The position numbers were made by a program, and so were the translations under genes. From Diabrotica undecimpunctata (Eukaryota > Arthropoda > Insecta > Coleoptera > Chrysomelidae): DNA of 64,000 bases. Where the stretch lies: the NCBI RefSeq assembly GCF_040954645.1, contig NC_092810.1:73580660-73644659 (forward strand), given 5' to 3'. The notes beneath the pieces were generated by a model, which worked only from the letters and a program-made list of their open reading frames with translations, searched no databases and was not told where the DNA came from. Of this stretch, positions 47,349 through 60,235 are shown in pieces; position 1 is the stretch's first letter; every line of letters begins with the position of its first letter.

Positions 47349-50300
47349 ATGTATAATACGTATACGTATATGTATGATAATTTTATGAATAGTCGTGGTC
47401 AAATAGAAATACAAGGTGAAATTGTCAAAGCAAGAAGGTTAGTTACACCAGCGGAACGACTTGTGCTCTCCAACGTATGTCCTACAATACCACACGACTT
47501 GCTAATCAATGAGTTACAAAAAATCGGCATAGTTCCTGTCTCCCCCATGACATTTTTAAAAATTAGTGCTTCCATGCCAGAGTGCAATTACATTCTTAGT
47601 TTTCGAAGACAAATATATATCAGCCCTCACAGTCTAACACTACCAGAGTCATTTACTCTTGTTTTTGACAACACGCCATATAGAATAATCATCCCTTAAG
47701 ACAGTTTAGTTTGCTATAGCTGCAAGAAGTTGTCACCTCGGGGGAACAAATAAGAGTCTAACCACCTTCTGTTGTCTCCGGGTGCTCTGTAGAGGGCTTC
47801 GAATATACTGTCGAGAGCTCCTCTACTTTAGTCCATTTTCGGGTTATGGACTTGGAAAATATTTATCTTCGGTGTCTTGCCTTGAAAAAGGCAAGATATT
47901 TTTTACATGACAATTTCTTCGTCGAAATAAAACACCAAGTTAAGTTGAAACAATTCTCAGCCACAGAGCATGGAGAATAAATGCAGGAAGCAGAGCCCCG
48001 AGAGCACTAAGCTCTCGGAGAGCCCGTGAGGGACTGACTTGGCTGACCTGAAAATCGCCAATATTTATATGCGCTGTTCGAGGCGGGGCGATGCGCATCG
48101 AAATGCGTACTAGTCCACAGACTATGGCATTCGATGACAAAGTCAAGTCACATTGCATCACAGTGCTCCGAACCACTAGCTCAATTAACGCCGAACCAAA
48201 GCAACGAAACATCGTTATCCAGCACAATAAATATATCTTTGCAAAAACCCAATGACACAAACCCTTGTTAACAAATGCCCATTTCTAATGACCCAGAGAT
48301 AGCGAACAAAGTAGATGCATCAAATAAGGACCGTCACATAATTAATTAACCAAAACGTAGCTTTGATGAAATTATTTCACCTGAAGCAGATCTATCTTCA
48401 AAACAATGTAATATTTTTTCAACACCTAAAGCCCAAGCAAAAACTAAAAAAACTACAATTAGTTTAGCAAACACTTCTTAATGCTCATTATCTCTCTTAC
48501 TTGAACCTGCTAAAAACTTCATAAAAAATTACTCTCTACCTTTCGCTCTAAACTTTGAACAAATTAACATGCTACAAATGAATATCACTGGATCAACAGA
48601 TACTATAAGCACGATTCAAGAATATACCAACAACCTACTAGCCTTGTCTGATATACTCAGTTAAGTTTACCCCCATTTTAAGGAAAAATCCATAAAACGC
48701 AAATTCACGTCTTTAAGGAAAAAAATCTATAATTACATTGGTAATGAGGCATCGAACTAGGAAAGTGACACATCCCAATTAAGCCAACATTAACATTCAA
48801 GTCTCTACCTCAATGGAATATTGATGGATTTTTCCATCGCCTTGCTATGCTTGAACATCTAATTGGTGAACGATCACCTGATGTAATATGCCTACAGGAA
48901 ACTAATCTGTTTCCCCAAAAGAAATATACCTCCAATCAATACGACTGTTTTCGCAAAGATAGGATAACAAATAATAATTTTTCTTCAGGCGGTGTAGCCA
49001 CATTAGTAAAAAAATCACTAACGGCGAAAGAATTTCTAGTAACTACAAATTTGGAAGTTGTAGTTGTAGAAATACAATCATCAAACAGGTATTTTATTTG
49101 CAACATTTACTTACCCTCCAGTCGTCAAATAACGTACAACGATTTAAAGGATTTATTCAGTCAAATACAATCTCCTCGCATTATTGTGGACGATTTTAAT
49201 AGTTATAATATTATTTGGGGCTACTCTTATACAGATGTATAACTTAGATACTCCTTAATACAGGAGATTCTTCAGCAATTGATCTAAGTCTTTGCAACCC
49301 TGCACTCACACCTCGGTTGTTTCTTGCAGTTTTACAATACACGTATGGGAGCGAACACCATCCTATAGTAATAAAAAACTCTATGGCTCTGATCTATGAG
49401 GTTTTCATAACCAGATGCAAAACTGAAACCGCCGATTGGTTAAAATTCGAAAATTATATTGACAACTCAATGCCAAACTGTAAAATAACTGAAAGCATTG
49501 ATAAATCCTTAAAGAACTTAAATAGAATTATTATGAGTATTGCTAAGCAATATGTTGGGAAAACAAAAAAGACAATAAATAATCAGATTCCTAAACCTTG
49601 GTGGAACTCAGAATGTGGAGCTGCTATCAGAGCAAGTAAAACTGAAATTAATAAATATAAGAGACATACCAACACCTGAAAATAAAATCATGTTCAAATC
49701 ACTTAAAGCTAAGACACAGCTTATTATAAAACAAGCTAAGAAATCCTCCTGGTCCAAGTATGTTTCAGAAATTAATTCCTCATCTCCTGTCAGAGAAGTA
49801 TGGAGAAGAATAGGAAAAATCTCTGGTTTGAAATACACGCCAATTATTTCTAAATTAAAAGTAGACGATATGATTTCAACTTCTTCTCATGCATTAGCTA
49901 ACACCTTAGCTGAAATTTTTAAAGAAATGTCTTCAAATAGTAACTAAAATAATACATTCCTTGAAAAGAAAATATTAATAGAAAATACTAATCTCTTTGC
50001 AAATGATAATTTAAACAATCTATTAAATCTACCTTTCACTATTGAAGAACTGGAAAATGCTTTATCCGAATTAAAAATCACTAGCCCGGGCCCAGACGAC
50101 ATCCCAGTAATATTTTTAAAACTTCTTTCTTACTCAGCAAAATTATTTATAAAGCTATTATATTGCCTTTTTTAAAACCTCATAAATCAAACTTAGAACC
50201 TGATTCATACAGGCCCATCAGCTTAACATGTTTTATGAGCAAATTGCTGGAAAAAATGGTAAATCTCAGATTAACGAGGACATTAGAATCATCAAATCGC

Positions 50301-51620
50301 TTCATTCCAGAACAAAATGGTTTAAGACAAAATTGCTCGGGTATTGACAATATTTTTAATGTAGAATCTGATGTTCATGAAGCGCTAGCAACCAAGCACC
50401 ACTGTATTGCAATATTTTTCGATCTGAAAAGGGCATTTAATACTTGTTGGAAATTTAATATTCTGAAAAAACTACATTCATGGAATATTCGTGAAAATTG
50501 CCTAAAATTTATCAAAAACTTTTTACAAAACCGGTATTTTTGTGTAAGAGTACATAATACTTACTTCATAAAAAAACGAAGAAAATGGAACACTCCAAGG
50601 ATCAGTTCTAAGCCCTACATTATTCTTAGTGGCAATAAATAATAATATTAACAACCTTACTAAATCTCTAAAGGCTCGACTGTTTGCAGATGACATTGTT
50701 GTTTGCAGATAACATTACTTTAAAAACTTGACAGCATACAGAACTCTGGTATTAGAATTGCACTTGGAGCCTTCCGGACAACTCCCTCCGAAAGAATATT
50801 GAGCGAAGCCGGCTAATTACCTCTAAACCACCGAAGAATATACTTAACTCTAGCACATGCCACATGTGCTAGAGCTAAGTATATAAATTTTAACAATAAT
50901 AAGCCCCGTGCGCCCAAACCTTACTACGAGAGAATCCGATTATATAGTTCTAACCTGAATATTCAGTTCCCAACAGTATTTCAAACGAATTCCAATCACG
51001 ATCTACCTTGGACTGTCAAACAGCACAAAGTCATTACAGCGTTAAGTATATATAATAAACATGGAACTAGTCCCATTGTTTTTAAAGTCAAACTAAATTC
51101 AATCCTTGATCAACAATACAATGACTGGATTAAAATTTATACAGATACATCCAAAGGTGAACTTGGCGTTGGAGCAGCAGTGGTAACACCAAATGACCCT
51201 TTTCAATTTTAACTTCCTCTAAACTCCAGCATCTATACTGCAGAACTATTTGGTTTATTTAAAGCCATTAAACATGTAAATATGAAAACCATCTCTTGTT
51301 TTCTGGTCCTTTCCGACTCTCTCAGCGCAGTCAAAGCTATGCAAAATGTATACCCTAAACACTACATTGAGAAAATGACAAAGGCCGAACTAATGAAGCT
51401 CAAGAAAGTTTCAGAAGAATCCACTTTCTGTGGATACCATCTCATATAGGTATAAAAGGGAATGAACAAGCAGATACTAGTGCGCGTAACGCTATCACCA
51501 ATGAGGCATCAGAAACAGAGTGTCGGAGTGACCCTAGCGATCTTAAAGTGTATTTAAAAATAAGGTGTTAAGTGCGTAGAATCGGGAGTGGAATGATTTC
51601 AGTTCTAAAATCAGAACCAT
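47349..51620 (+). pseudogene. I-like LINE with endonuclease, RT and RNase H
   Basis: Blocks in order: ORF1 middle (47440-47700, VCPTIPHDLLINELQKIG and YILSFRRQIYISP), the zinc knuckle CYSCKK split by a 518-bp insertion, ORF1 C-terminus (48275-48670), endonuclease (48847-49240, PDVICLQETNLFPQKKY, IIVDDFNSYN), linker (49317-49940), RT (50040-50700, SPGPDDIPVIF, SYRPISLTCFMSKLLEKMVN, IAIFFDLKRAFNT, LFADDIVVC), and RNase H (51120-51520, IYTDTSKGELGVGAAVV, YTAELFGLFKAIKH, LVLSDSLSAVKAMQN, IKGNEQADT). ORF1 plus endonuclease, RT and RNase H is the layout of the I clade. About ten stops and frameshifts make it inactive. Confidence 0.85.
47752..48269. mobile_element. 518-bp insertion of unknown type
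   Basis: AACAAAT at 47745-47751 is repeated at 48270-48276. Removing the insert joins the ORF1 frame across the zinc knuckle (GNK, then CPF), which shows it is a true insertion. The insert is richer in G+C than its surroundings, lacks clear terminal inverted repeats (AAGAGTCTAACC against CCCTTGTT) and contains a hairpin-forming GAGAGC...GCTCTC block near 48002-48022. A 106-codon minus-strand ORF (47940-48260) has no recognisable content. It could be a solo LTR, SINE or DNA element with 7-bp duplication. Confidence 0.7.
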
Positions 51621-52247
51621 TAAAAGTTAATTTTACAGTTACATTTAAAGAAAAAATATTTCAGAAAGTAGGTACTCGAATAACGGTAGTGATAAAGATC
51701 CAAAATATAGGTAGGTATACCAAGTTACCACAAGAACAACCATCTGAATAGAGGTACTACGTTATTAGTCACATAAAAAATACTTATAAAACACCTCTAG
51801 AGAATGCCTTCATTAAAATGGCACACACGACTACTTCAAAGATTATTTGAAAATTAATAATTATATAAACCATGATATAATCCTATATCTCAGTGTGAGA
51901 GGGACAAATACCCGGAAATGGTTACCTACAAATACTATAAAAACGGAAATGTTTACCTACCATAAATGAAAGCCGACATTTGTAAAGAAATCTTGCAGAT
52001 AATGAAAAAATAATGAGTTTTATAAACAACAAAGGCACAATAAAGAAAAATATTATTAGTTAATATAATAAGGAGGCATCAAAACAACTTCAAACAATTT
52101 TTTTTTAATTCTTACATACGCTCTTCGAGTTAAACGTCCTTTGAGTCAAAAACAACGTCAAAACTACACAAAAAATATAATTGTTATTAGAATTAGTTGT
52201 GGCTTATTCCCATGTATGTATGTATTATAATTTATTAATTTCTTGCT
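51621..52247. other. Stretch with possible Penelope end
   Basis: No gene. GTGGCTTATTCCCAT at 52199-52213 matches the outermost bases of the Penelope terminal repeat, so a fragment of one may end here. Confidence 0.35.
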
Positions 52248-52353
52248 AAGCTGTTTTGGTTTAAAGCATCAGTCAATAAAATAATTCTAGCCAGAATGAT
52301 TGCCAATATTCGGAACGAATAGGCACTGAAAGAAGAAGAAGAAGCTGTTTTGG
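52248..52353 (+). mobile_element. 82-bp LINE tail with 12-bp target duplication
   Basis: AAGCTGTTTTGG at 52248-52259 and again at 52342-52353. The 82 bp between (52260-52341) end RMIANIRNE and then GAAGAAGAAGAA, the 3' end of an RTE-like LINE. Same signature as the 139-bp tail at 29692-29854. Confidence 0.85.
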
Positions 52354-52567
52354 AGTTGTACCATTAGCATTATGGTTTTAGCTGGGAATTAAACAGTTAA
52401 TGATTTTAATAGATACTTTTTTACAATCACGCAACTACATTTCTGTTCTTCATTGATGTGAATTGTTATTTGTCCATATTCATTATTAGTCTTATATAGT
52501 AATTAAAATTCTGATGACCTAACTTATCCTTGTACCTATGATTGATGGTATTAATTTATTTTTTTAG

Positions 52568-52775
52568 GTTTTATATTTTTACTCCATAGTGCTAGCATCA
52601 GCTTTAAGAGAAGCTATTAATGATGAAGATAATGGCCAATATCATCCAGATGATGAAGGAAGGTATATTCCAGATGATTCTGGCAAATATGTACCTGATT
52701 ATAGTGGTGTATACCACGATGATGGTAGTGGTAGGTACCAAGTAGACGATAGTGGAAAATATGCACACTTAGATG
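52568..52775 (+). CDS. Exon of a secreted tyrosine/aspartate repeat protein
   Basis: 208-nt exon between a TTTTTTTAG acceptor (52566-52567) and a GTATGT donor (52776). In frame from the acceptor it reads VLYFYSIVLASALREA, a hydrophobic segment that would complete a signal peptide begun by a very short first exon (for example coding MK), as is common in insect cuticle-type genes. Then come about six ~8-residue repeats of the form G-x-Y-x-x-D-D-S: GQYHPDDE, GRYIPDDS, GKYVPDYS, GVYHDDGS, GRYQVDDS, GKYAHLD. It ends in phase 1. Acidic, Tyr-rich tandem repeats suggest an extracellular structural protein; I recognise similar sequences in insect genes without a known function. The first and later exons were not found; the gypsy element downstream probably sits in the next intron. 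Confidence 0.65.
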
Positions 52776-53568
52776 GTATGTATTTTTATTTTAATAGTTT
52801 TTAAAGGGGCTTTTTATTTCCATCTTAATATTTGTTGAATTTGTTGATATATGTCTCTGGACTGGAAAATAACTCTGCACAATAACATGGCGAGGCATTT
52901 ACTATAACACCATTGACAAAAAAGGAATTTTATGCCACAGTAATGTCCATTACAAAGTGCCATACGACATTACTAGAGGACAAGAACTGGACGTAAGTAA
53001 TGACAGAGGTAACCAATAAATACAAATTTACCAAGAAGAATATGTGATATCAATAATTTGGCATAAACTGTCTCCCAGATGGAAATGTAACTGAACACCG
53101 CCTCAAGACAATGAGAAAATAGTTATCAGAAATCAAGTTGATTTTGTTTTTATTAATTTTATTCATAGTTGTTAAAAACCTACCCAGGTAAGGATATAGG
53201 ATCATACCACAATCTAGTCGTTATTAAAATTAGACATAACGAAAAAACAATACTCCAAAATCAACAAAAAACAAATCAATATTAAAGCACTTTATAACAC
53301 AAAGAAAAAAGAAAAAGTAACAACTAGTCACACCGACGAACTAAAGTAAACAAATATAATAAGAGATTAAAAAGCAGAAGATACATGACAAAGCATAAAC
53401 AAATTATATCATACTTAAGATCTTGATTTTGTTTCCTTAAAAATGTACTGATTGCTTTATCAACATCTTTCTAGGAAACGCGGGTGACTATCATGGGGCA
53501 CTTAAACTTACTTTGGGATCGACTACATTTCAGTCCGCTTCTTCTCACAAAACTTTCATAGTCCGCAT
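52776..53568. other. Presumed intron, no further exon seen
   Basis: Contains retroelement-like scraps (WRGIYYNTIDKKGILCHSNV-type sequence near 52890) with stops; no exon continuing the Y/D repeat frame was found. Confidence 0.35.
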
Positions 53569-55097
<1,529 letters not shown>

Positions 55098-55112
55098 AAT
55101 CCCCGCCTTTGC
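55098..55112 (-). promoter_or_regulatory. Polypurine tract
   Basis: On the minus strand GCAAAGGCGGGGATT directly precedes the 3' LTR. It primes second-strand DNA synthesis. Confidence 0.7.
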
Positions 55113-55174
55113 ATATGATAAAAATTACTGAATTATGCAGGGATTTTTCTCTATGCAAAAACAATACCAGCATT

Positions 55175-58100
55175 TTATTCATAATATTTGTAAACATCGT
55201 TGATATTATAAATTCCCCTAATCTTGTCTGATTCTATGTGCTTCAACTCATAACTATTTATCCCATTCTCATTGTTTACTATGTACGGACCCTCAAAAAC
55301 AGGCATTTACTTTCCGCACACATTGCTAGGTATGTTGGACACGCGCAATGCTCTCACCATAACCTTCTCACCTTTTTTGAAAGTAACTGGTCTTCTTTTT
55401 CTATTTTGGTCTTGCCTCTGGATGTATTTTTCGTTTGCTCTCCGCAATTTCCTCTGCACATTTTCCATTATCTGTGTGTATTCCTTTTGTTCTCTATCTT
55501 CCCATGGTCTTAGTGGCATTATACCCTTCATTATATATTCTGGGGTCTCTTTCGTTACAGTGCTCGGGATGGTATTTAGATACGTTTCTACTTCGGCGAC
55601 TTTCCTATCCCATCGTCGATGTTGACCCTCTGTTGTAATCCGTAGAAACTTCGTCACTTCCTGTATAAAACGTTCCGAAGGATTACTCTGTGGATGGCTG
55701 ATGCTAACAAAATTTGTCTCTATTCCCCGTTCTCGAAGTTGTCCCTTGAAACGATCATTTCTAAAATATGTTGCATTGTCTAGAAGAATCCTTCTTGGTG
55801 TTCCTACGGTGGCTATAAAATTGTCGATTTTCCTCATTATTTCTTCCCCTTTCGTGGTACGGCAACTGTATAATTTTACATATTTGGAAAACACATCTAC
55901 CATGACTAAAACATGTTTATTCCTCTTCGTCGTCATAATTAGATCGCTTAACATATCTATTGCTACAATATCTAATTTGTTCCGGGATATAATATTTTTT
56001 GGACCGTTTTCATTTTTGAAATTTTTAATTTTATATTTTTGACAGATCTGGCACTTTTGTGTAATTTCTTTTGCGATGCGGTAATCTTGTCGGCAAATAT
56101 AATTTTCTCGAAAAACCAGCTAGACTTTTCTGCTACCGATATGTCCATTGTCTTCGTGTAATTTCTGTATGATCCTTTCTGCCAATGTCTGTGTTATCAC
56201 GTATAGTTCCTTTCCATCAATTCGTTTGAAAATATACCGTTTTCTCTCTCCGCTCTTCTTTTTTCTCTTTCTTCCAGGTCTTCTTGATTTGTTCTAATTT
56301 CGTTTAACGAAAATACCCCTTCCTCTTGTGTCAAAATGTTCAATCCTACATGAAAAGCAATTGCTTCCTTTTTCCCCGAGTCTTCATCCCTTGTGAGAGC
56401 GTCGGCTATAATGTTGTCTTTTCCTTTTATATATCGAAACTCAAAGTCACACTCCTGTAGTAACAAAATGCCTCTATGTATACGATTGTTAACCAGACGA
56501 TTTTTCATTATATGTACCAAAGCTGCATGATCAGTTTCGATTGTGAATTTTGCTCCCAACAGATAAAATCTTAACTTATTTACACAGAAAAGTACGCTAG
56601 CAAACTCTAGTTCAGTCACACTGTATTTTCTTTCGTGTGTTTTTGTCACCCGGGAAATAAAACAAATCGGCACTTCTTGATTGTTTTGTATTTGCGACAA
56701 AACTCCCGCAAATTTTTGTATGGATGCATCAGTTCGTAGTATGAAAGGCAAATTGTACATGGGGTGATATATTTTCGTTCCTTTCGAGAATTCCTCTTTT
56801 AAAATTTGAAAAGCTTTCTCTTGTTCTTCTTTCCAATTCAATTTAACACCCTTCTTCAATAATTTGATCAGAGAAATTTCCTTCTGGCTTAAATCAGGAA
56901 TTAGTTTTTTAAAATAGTTGATCGTCCCGAGAAAACCTCTCAATGTTTTTAAATTCGTTGGTCTTGGGTATTCATCTATGAGTTTTACCCGGTCCTCGGC
57001 TAAACTAACTGTTTGTGTGTCCAATTTAAATCCCAAATATATCACTTCTTTTTGAAAAAATTGACATTTTTCAATATTCAGTTTTAATCCGGCCTTGTCC
57101 AATTCTCTCAAAATAATCTTTATGTGTTCCAAATGACTTGATGTATCTGGTGAATAAATGAGTAAGTCGTCGATGTAGTGCACTATGAAATCTTCATATT
57201 TATTTAATATTGTATGGAGAGCTCTTACCAATGCTGCACACGCATTTTGTAATCCAAACGGTACTACTTTAAATCGGTATACAATACCATCGATTGAGAA
57301 AGCGGTGTAATTTCTACATCTTTCTGCTAACGGTATTAACCAAAAGCTATGTTTCAAATCAAGTTTAGAAAACATGTGTGTTCCCGTAATTCTCCCAAAA
57401 ATAGCTTCGATGCTGAGGGGTGATTCATATTGAGATACCGTGTGTTGATTTATATTCCGGGCATCCAAACAGAGCCTCAATTCTCCACTGCTTTTTTTTA
57501 CAATCACGATTGGGTTGATGTACGGCGAGTCACATCTCTCTATGATTTGATCTTCTAACATTTTGTTAATTTCTCCTTTCACCTGCTGTCGGTATTTATA
57601 TGGGATCGGATAAGTTTTCGATCGAAAATTTCCTAAGTCTTTAACCTCAAATGAATGTTCATACTTTTTGGCTACTCTGTTTTCTTCATTTATTAAATCT
57701 TCATACTTTCTCAATATTACACGCAATTCCTTTTCCTTTTCTTCTCCACATATCAATTTTCTTTCTTTTTCCTTAATTTCTTTACACATATTTATTTTGT
57801 ATTCTGCCTCCTCCATTTCGCATACTTCTTCAAATACCACTGTTTCAATTGTACCTTTTTCGTCTTCTTTTGTTAATCTTTCTTCTTTTTCTTCTTCTGG
57901 GCTCATCTCTTCTCTTGAGGAAACCCACTTTTCACTTTCTTTTGCCAATCTCCTCTTTCTTCTCTGTCCTTGTTTCATTGCCAAATTCATTTCCACCGTT
58001 TGTTCTTTGTCTAAATCATTTTTTTGTTTCTCATTTTCCTTTTCCATTTTCTTACTGTCCTGTTCTTCTTCTTTTTCCTCTGTGATTTTCATCGTGTTAT

Positions 58101-58505
58101 TTTTGAAATCTATCACCACATGTTTTTCTGCCAATTCATCCACTCCTACGATGGTATCATGCAACATGTTTGGCATCACAACACATTGTAGTGCATAAAA
58201 TTTCTTATCCAATCGTACTTTTATTCGTATTCCTTCATTTATCGTTGCCAAAGTCCGTTTATTTGCGCCCACTAAATTTACCTTGGGAATTTTGTAAATC
58301 AAATTCGTTAAATTAACTTCCTCTATTAGTTTTCTGTTGACCAGTGTAATTTCCGATCCAGTATCAATCATAATTTTAATCGGTGTCTCGTTGATAAAAC
58401 CATCTACAAATTTCAGATTTGCTCCACTTATTTTGTCCTTATGTTCTGCCAATTTAATAAATTCCTTCGGGTGACAAAAAATTCCTGTTTGTTTCTTTGT
58501 CTTTA
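55175..58505 (-). pseudogene. pol: Gypsy pol: protease, RT, RNase H, integrase
   Basis: The open part 56197-58452 codes the aspartic protease (IKIMIDTGSEITLVN, near residue 30), a long Glu/Lys-rich linker (about residues 125-260, unusual), RT (INPIVIVKKSSGELRLCLDA, FSKLDLKHSFWLIPL, VPFGLQNACAA, VHYIDDLLIYS near residue 426) and RNase H (FILRTDASIQKFAG near 575, TETDHAALVHIM-like TIETDHAALVHIM). A frame shift near 56240, then TAG near 56123, cut the zinc-binding start of integrase (LHEDNGHIG ... KCQICQK). The core at 55307-55954 has D,D and E in DIVAIDMLSD, ILLDNATYF and NPSERFIQE, with 34 residues between the last D and E. TAA at 55307 ends it early; the same frame continues to 55175. The frame is -1 to gag and open upstream to about 58505, so pol was probably made by frameshifting. 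Enzymatic roles are those of the family. Confidence 0.92.
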
Positions 58506-59916
58506 GTGAGCGCCTTCGTGAAAAGACGCTTGCTGTTCTTGTTCGCTTCTACTTCTGTCGCTTTGTCTCTCATCCTCATATTCCTCTATGTGTGTGTTGT
58601 TGACCGCTCTTCTATTTTCTCTTGGTCTCTCGGACCCGTATCGGTTTCCGCGATTTTCCGGTTCATTCGTTCTATTATTTCGGTTTTCCTGATATGTGCG
58701 ATTGTTGTTTCTATTTTGGTTCTCTCGATATCTGTTTTCGTTCCATTGCCGATTTCTTTGTTCATAATTTACTCTTCCGTTGTCTCTACTTTCGTTTTCC
58801 CTCCTCGGGACAAATTCTCTTCTTGTGTACTCTCTCCTAAAGTTTTGTCCTCTATCTCTATAGTCTTGATTTTCTCGTTGTCTATAATTTTCTTGCGTTC
58901 TCCTTATTTTTCTTTCTCTTAATTTTGCTTCTCGTATTTGTAAGAATTGACATAAACTGTCAATATCTTTATAGTTTTGTAGGGTTATGTGATCTTCTAA
59001 GGTATCTTCAAAATGTCTGGCTATTAGTTCCACTAGCTGTTCGGACAAATAGTTGTAATGTAAGTGTCTTGCATTGTTGTATAGTTGTAGGGCATATGTT
59101 TTTTTCTGATATACCTATATTATCCTGGTATCTCCCATTTTGTAATTCCTTGTTTATCTCTATCTGTTGTATTTTCCCCCAGAAATAATTCAGAAATTTT
59201 TGTTCAAATGTTTGCCAATTTTGTAATTCTTCTTCTTTGCTATCAAACCATAAACTTGCCTCATCTTTAAAATGGTTCCTTATCGTTTCCTTTGCTGTTT
59301 CGAAATTACCGATATGTCGTACTTTCTTTTTTAAATTGTTAATGAAAATTACTGGGTGTAATTTTTTTACGTCCCCGCCAAACTGTATTTTCGCTTCGCT
59401 TGTTCCATGGATGATAACTTCTTTTCTCTCTACTCCTCTTAGTTCAATTTCTGCCATTTGTTTTTCATTTTGCTTTAATCTCCTTTCTACTTCTTTCCTG
59501 TCTTCTTGTAGCGCCATTTCAAATTTTTCTTCTAACTGTTCTAATTCCTTTTTCTGACAATTTCGTATCTCCTTCATTGTGTTTTGGATATCTTTAATCT
59601 CTGTCTCTTGTTTTGCATTCTTTAGGGTTATTTCTTCTATCTGTTGTATCAGTTCTTTCTTTATCCCCTCAACACATCCTTTAATTTCCTGTTCATAGTT
59701 TTCCAGACGCTGCTCTATATTTCTGTTATTTCTATTCATTTTTAGTGACTGGAGTTGCATTAGTTGTAATATTTTATCTATTCCTGATGGTTCTTTTCTT
59801 TCCTCTATTATTGTAGCATTTCCTTCATTATCCGATCCTTCATCAATAATTGTTTCCTCTTCTATCTTATCCTCTTTCCTTTCTTGCGTTTTGCTTTGAC
59901 TCCTTGTGGTCGACAT
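58503..59916 (-). pseudogene. gag: Gypsy gag, one frameshift
   Basis: I place the start at ATG 59916 (MSTTRSQSKTQERKE); the open frame extends upstream but over leader sequence. The N-terminal third is coiled-coil-like (EQRLENYEQEIKGCVEGI, EKFEMALQEDRKEVERRL), the middle is a capsid-like domain (HPVIFINNLKKKVRHIGNF, FKDEASLWFDSKEEELQNW). At 59099-59105 a run of seven T (A on the minus strand) puts the frame off by one; the capsid end (VELIARHFEDTLEDHITLQN) resumes in the next frame. The tail (to 58503) is Arg/Asn-rich (RRENESRDNGRVNYEQRNRQ) and has no CCHC zinc knuckle, as in several insect gypsy lineages; it presumably binds RNA by charge. A single extra A would be the whole lesion. Confidence 0.88.
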
Positions 59917-60219
59917 GTTAGTTAGATTATTTATCCCCGCCAAATATGAAGCTTTGAAATTTGTGCAATAATATCCCCGCCAAATATAAAACTCGAGTAA
60001 TTTTGCAAAGACGAAAACTTTTCCTCTTATCCCAAATGCAATAAATTCAAATAAATGCAATAAAATTTTAAAACTTTTGTCAGTACCTAGAGAAATTTGA
60101 AATGTAATGTCATAAAAGCAAATATTATAAACTTTAACCATCGGCAAATAAATTTTCAATCAATCTGCTTTCTTTCTCTATCCGTTTAAATTTTAACTAG
60201 AAATACTTTCTACGCCTTA

Positions 60220-60233
60220 CACGTTGGGGGCCA
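60220..60233 (-). promoter_or_regulatory. Primer-binding site, tRNA-Lys type
   Basis: On the minus strand TGGCCCCCAACGTG starts 2 nt after the 5' LTR. It matches the tRNA-Lys(CUU) 3' end used by many insect gypsy elements (TGGCGCCCAACGTG) except at one base. Confidence 0.75.
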
Positions 60234-60235
60234 TT

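Noticed and set aside
47940..48260. 106-codon minus-strand ORF
   Set aside because: Open probably because the insert is GC-richer; no motif, no start context.
52511..52530. CTGATGA motif
   Set aside because: No GAAA, stem II or stem I partner nearby, so not a hammerhead.
55238..56042. Plus-strand ORFs over the integrase
   Set aside because: Antisense shadows of the gypsy integrase, which has clear catalytic motifs on the minus strand.
57668..59188. Ser/Phe/Leu-rich plus-strand ORFs
   Set aside because: Antisense of the charged pol linker and of gag; composition is explained by the complement.
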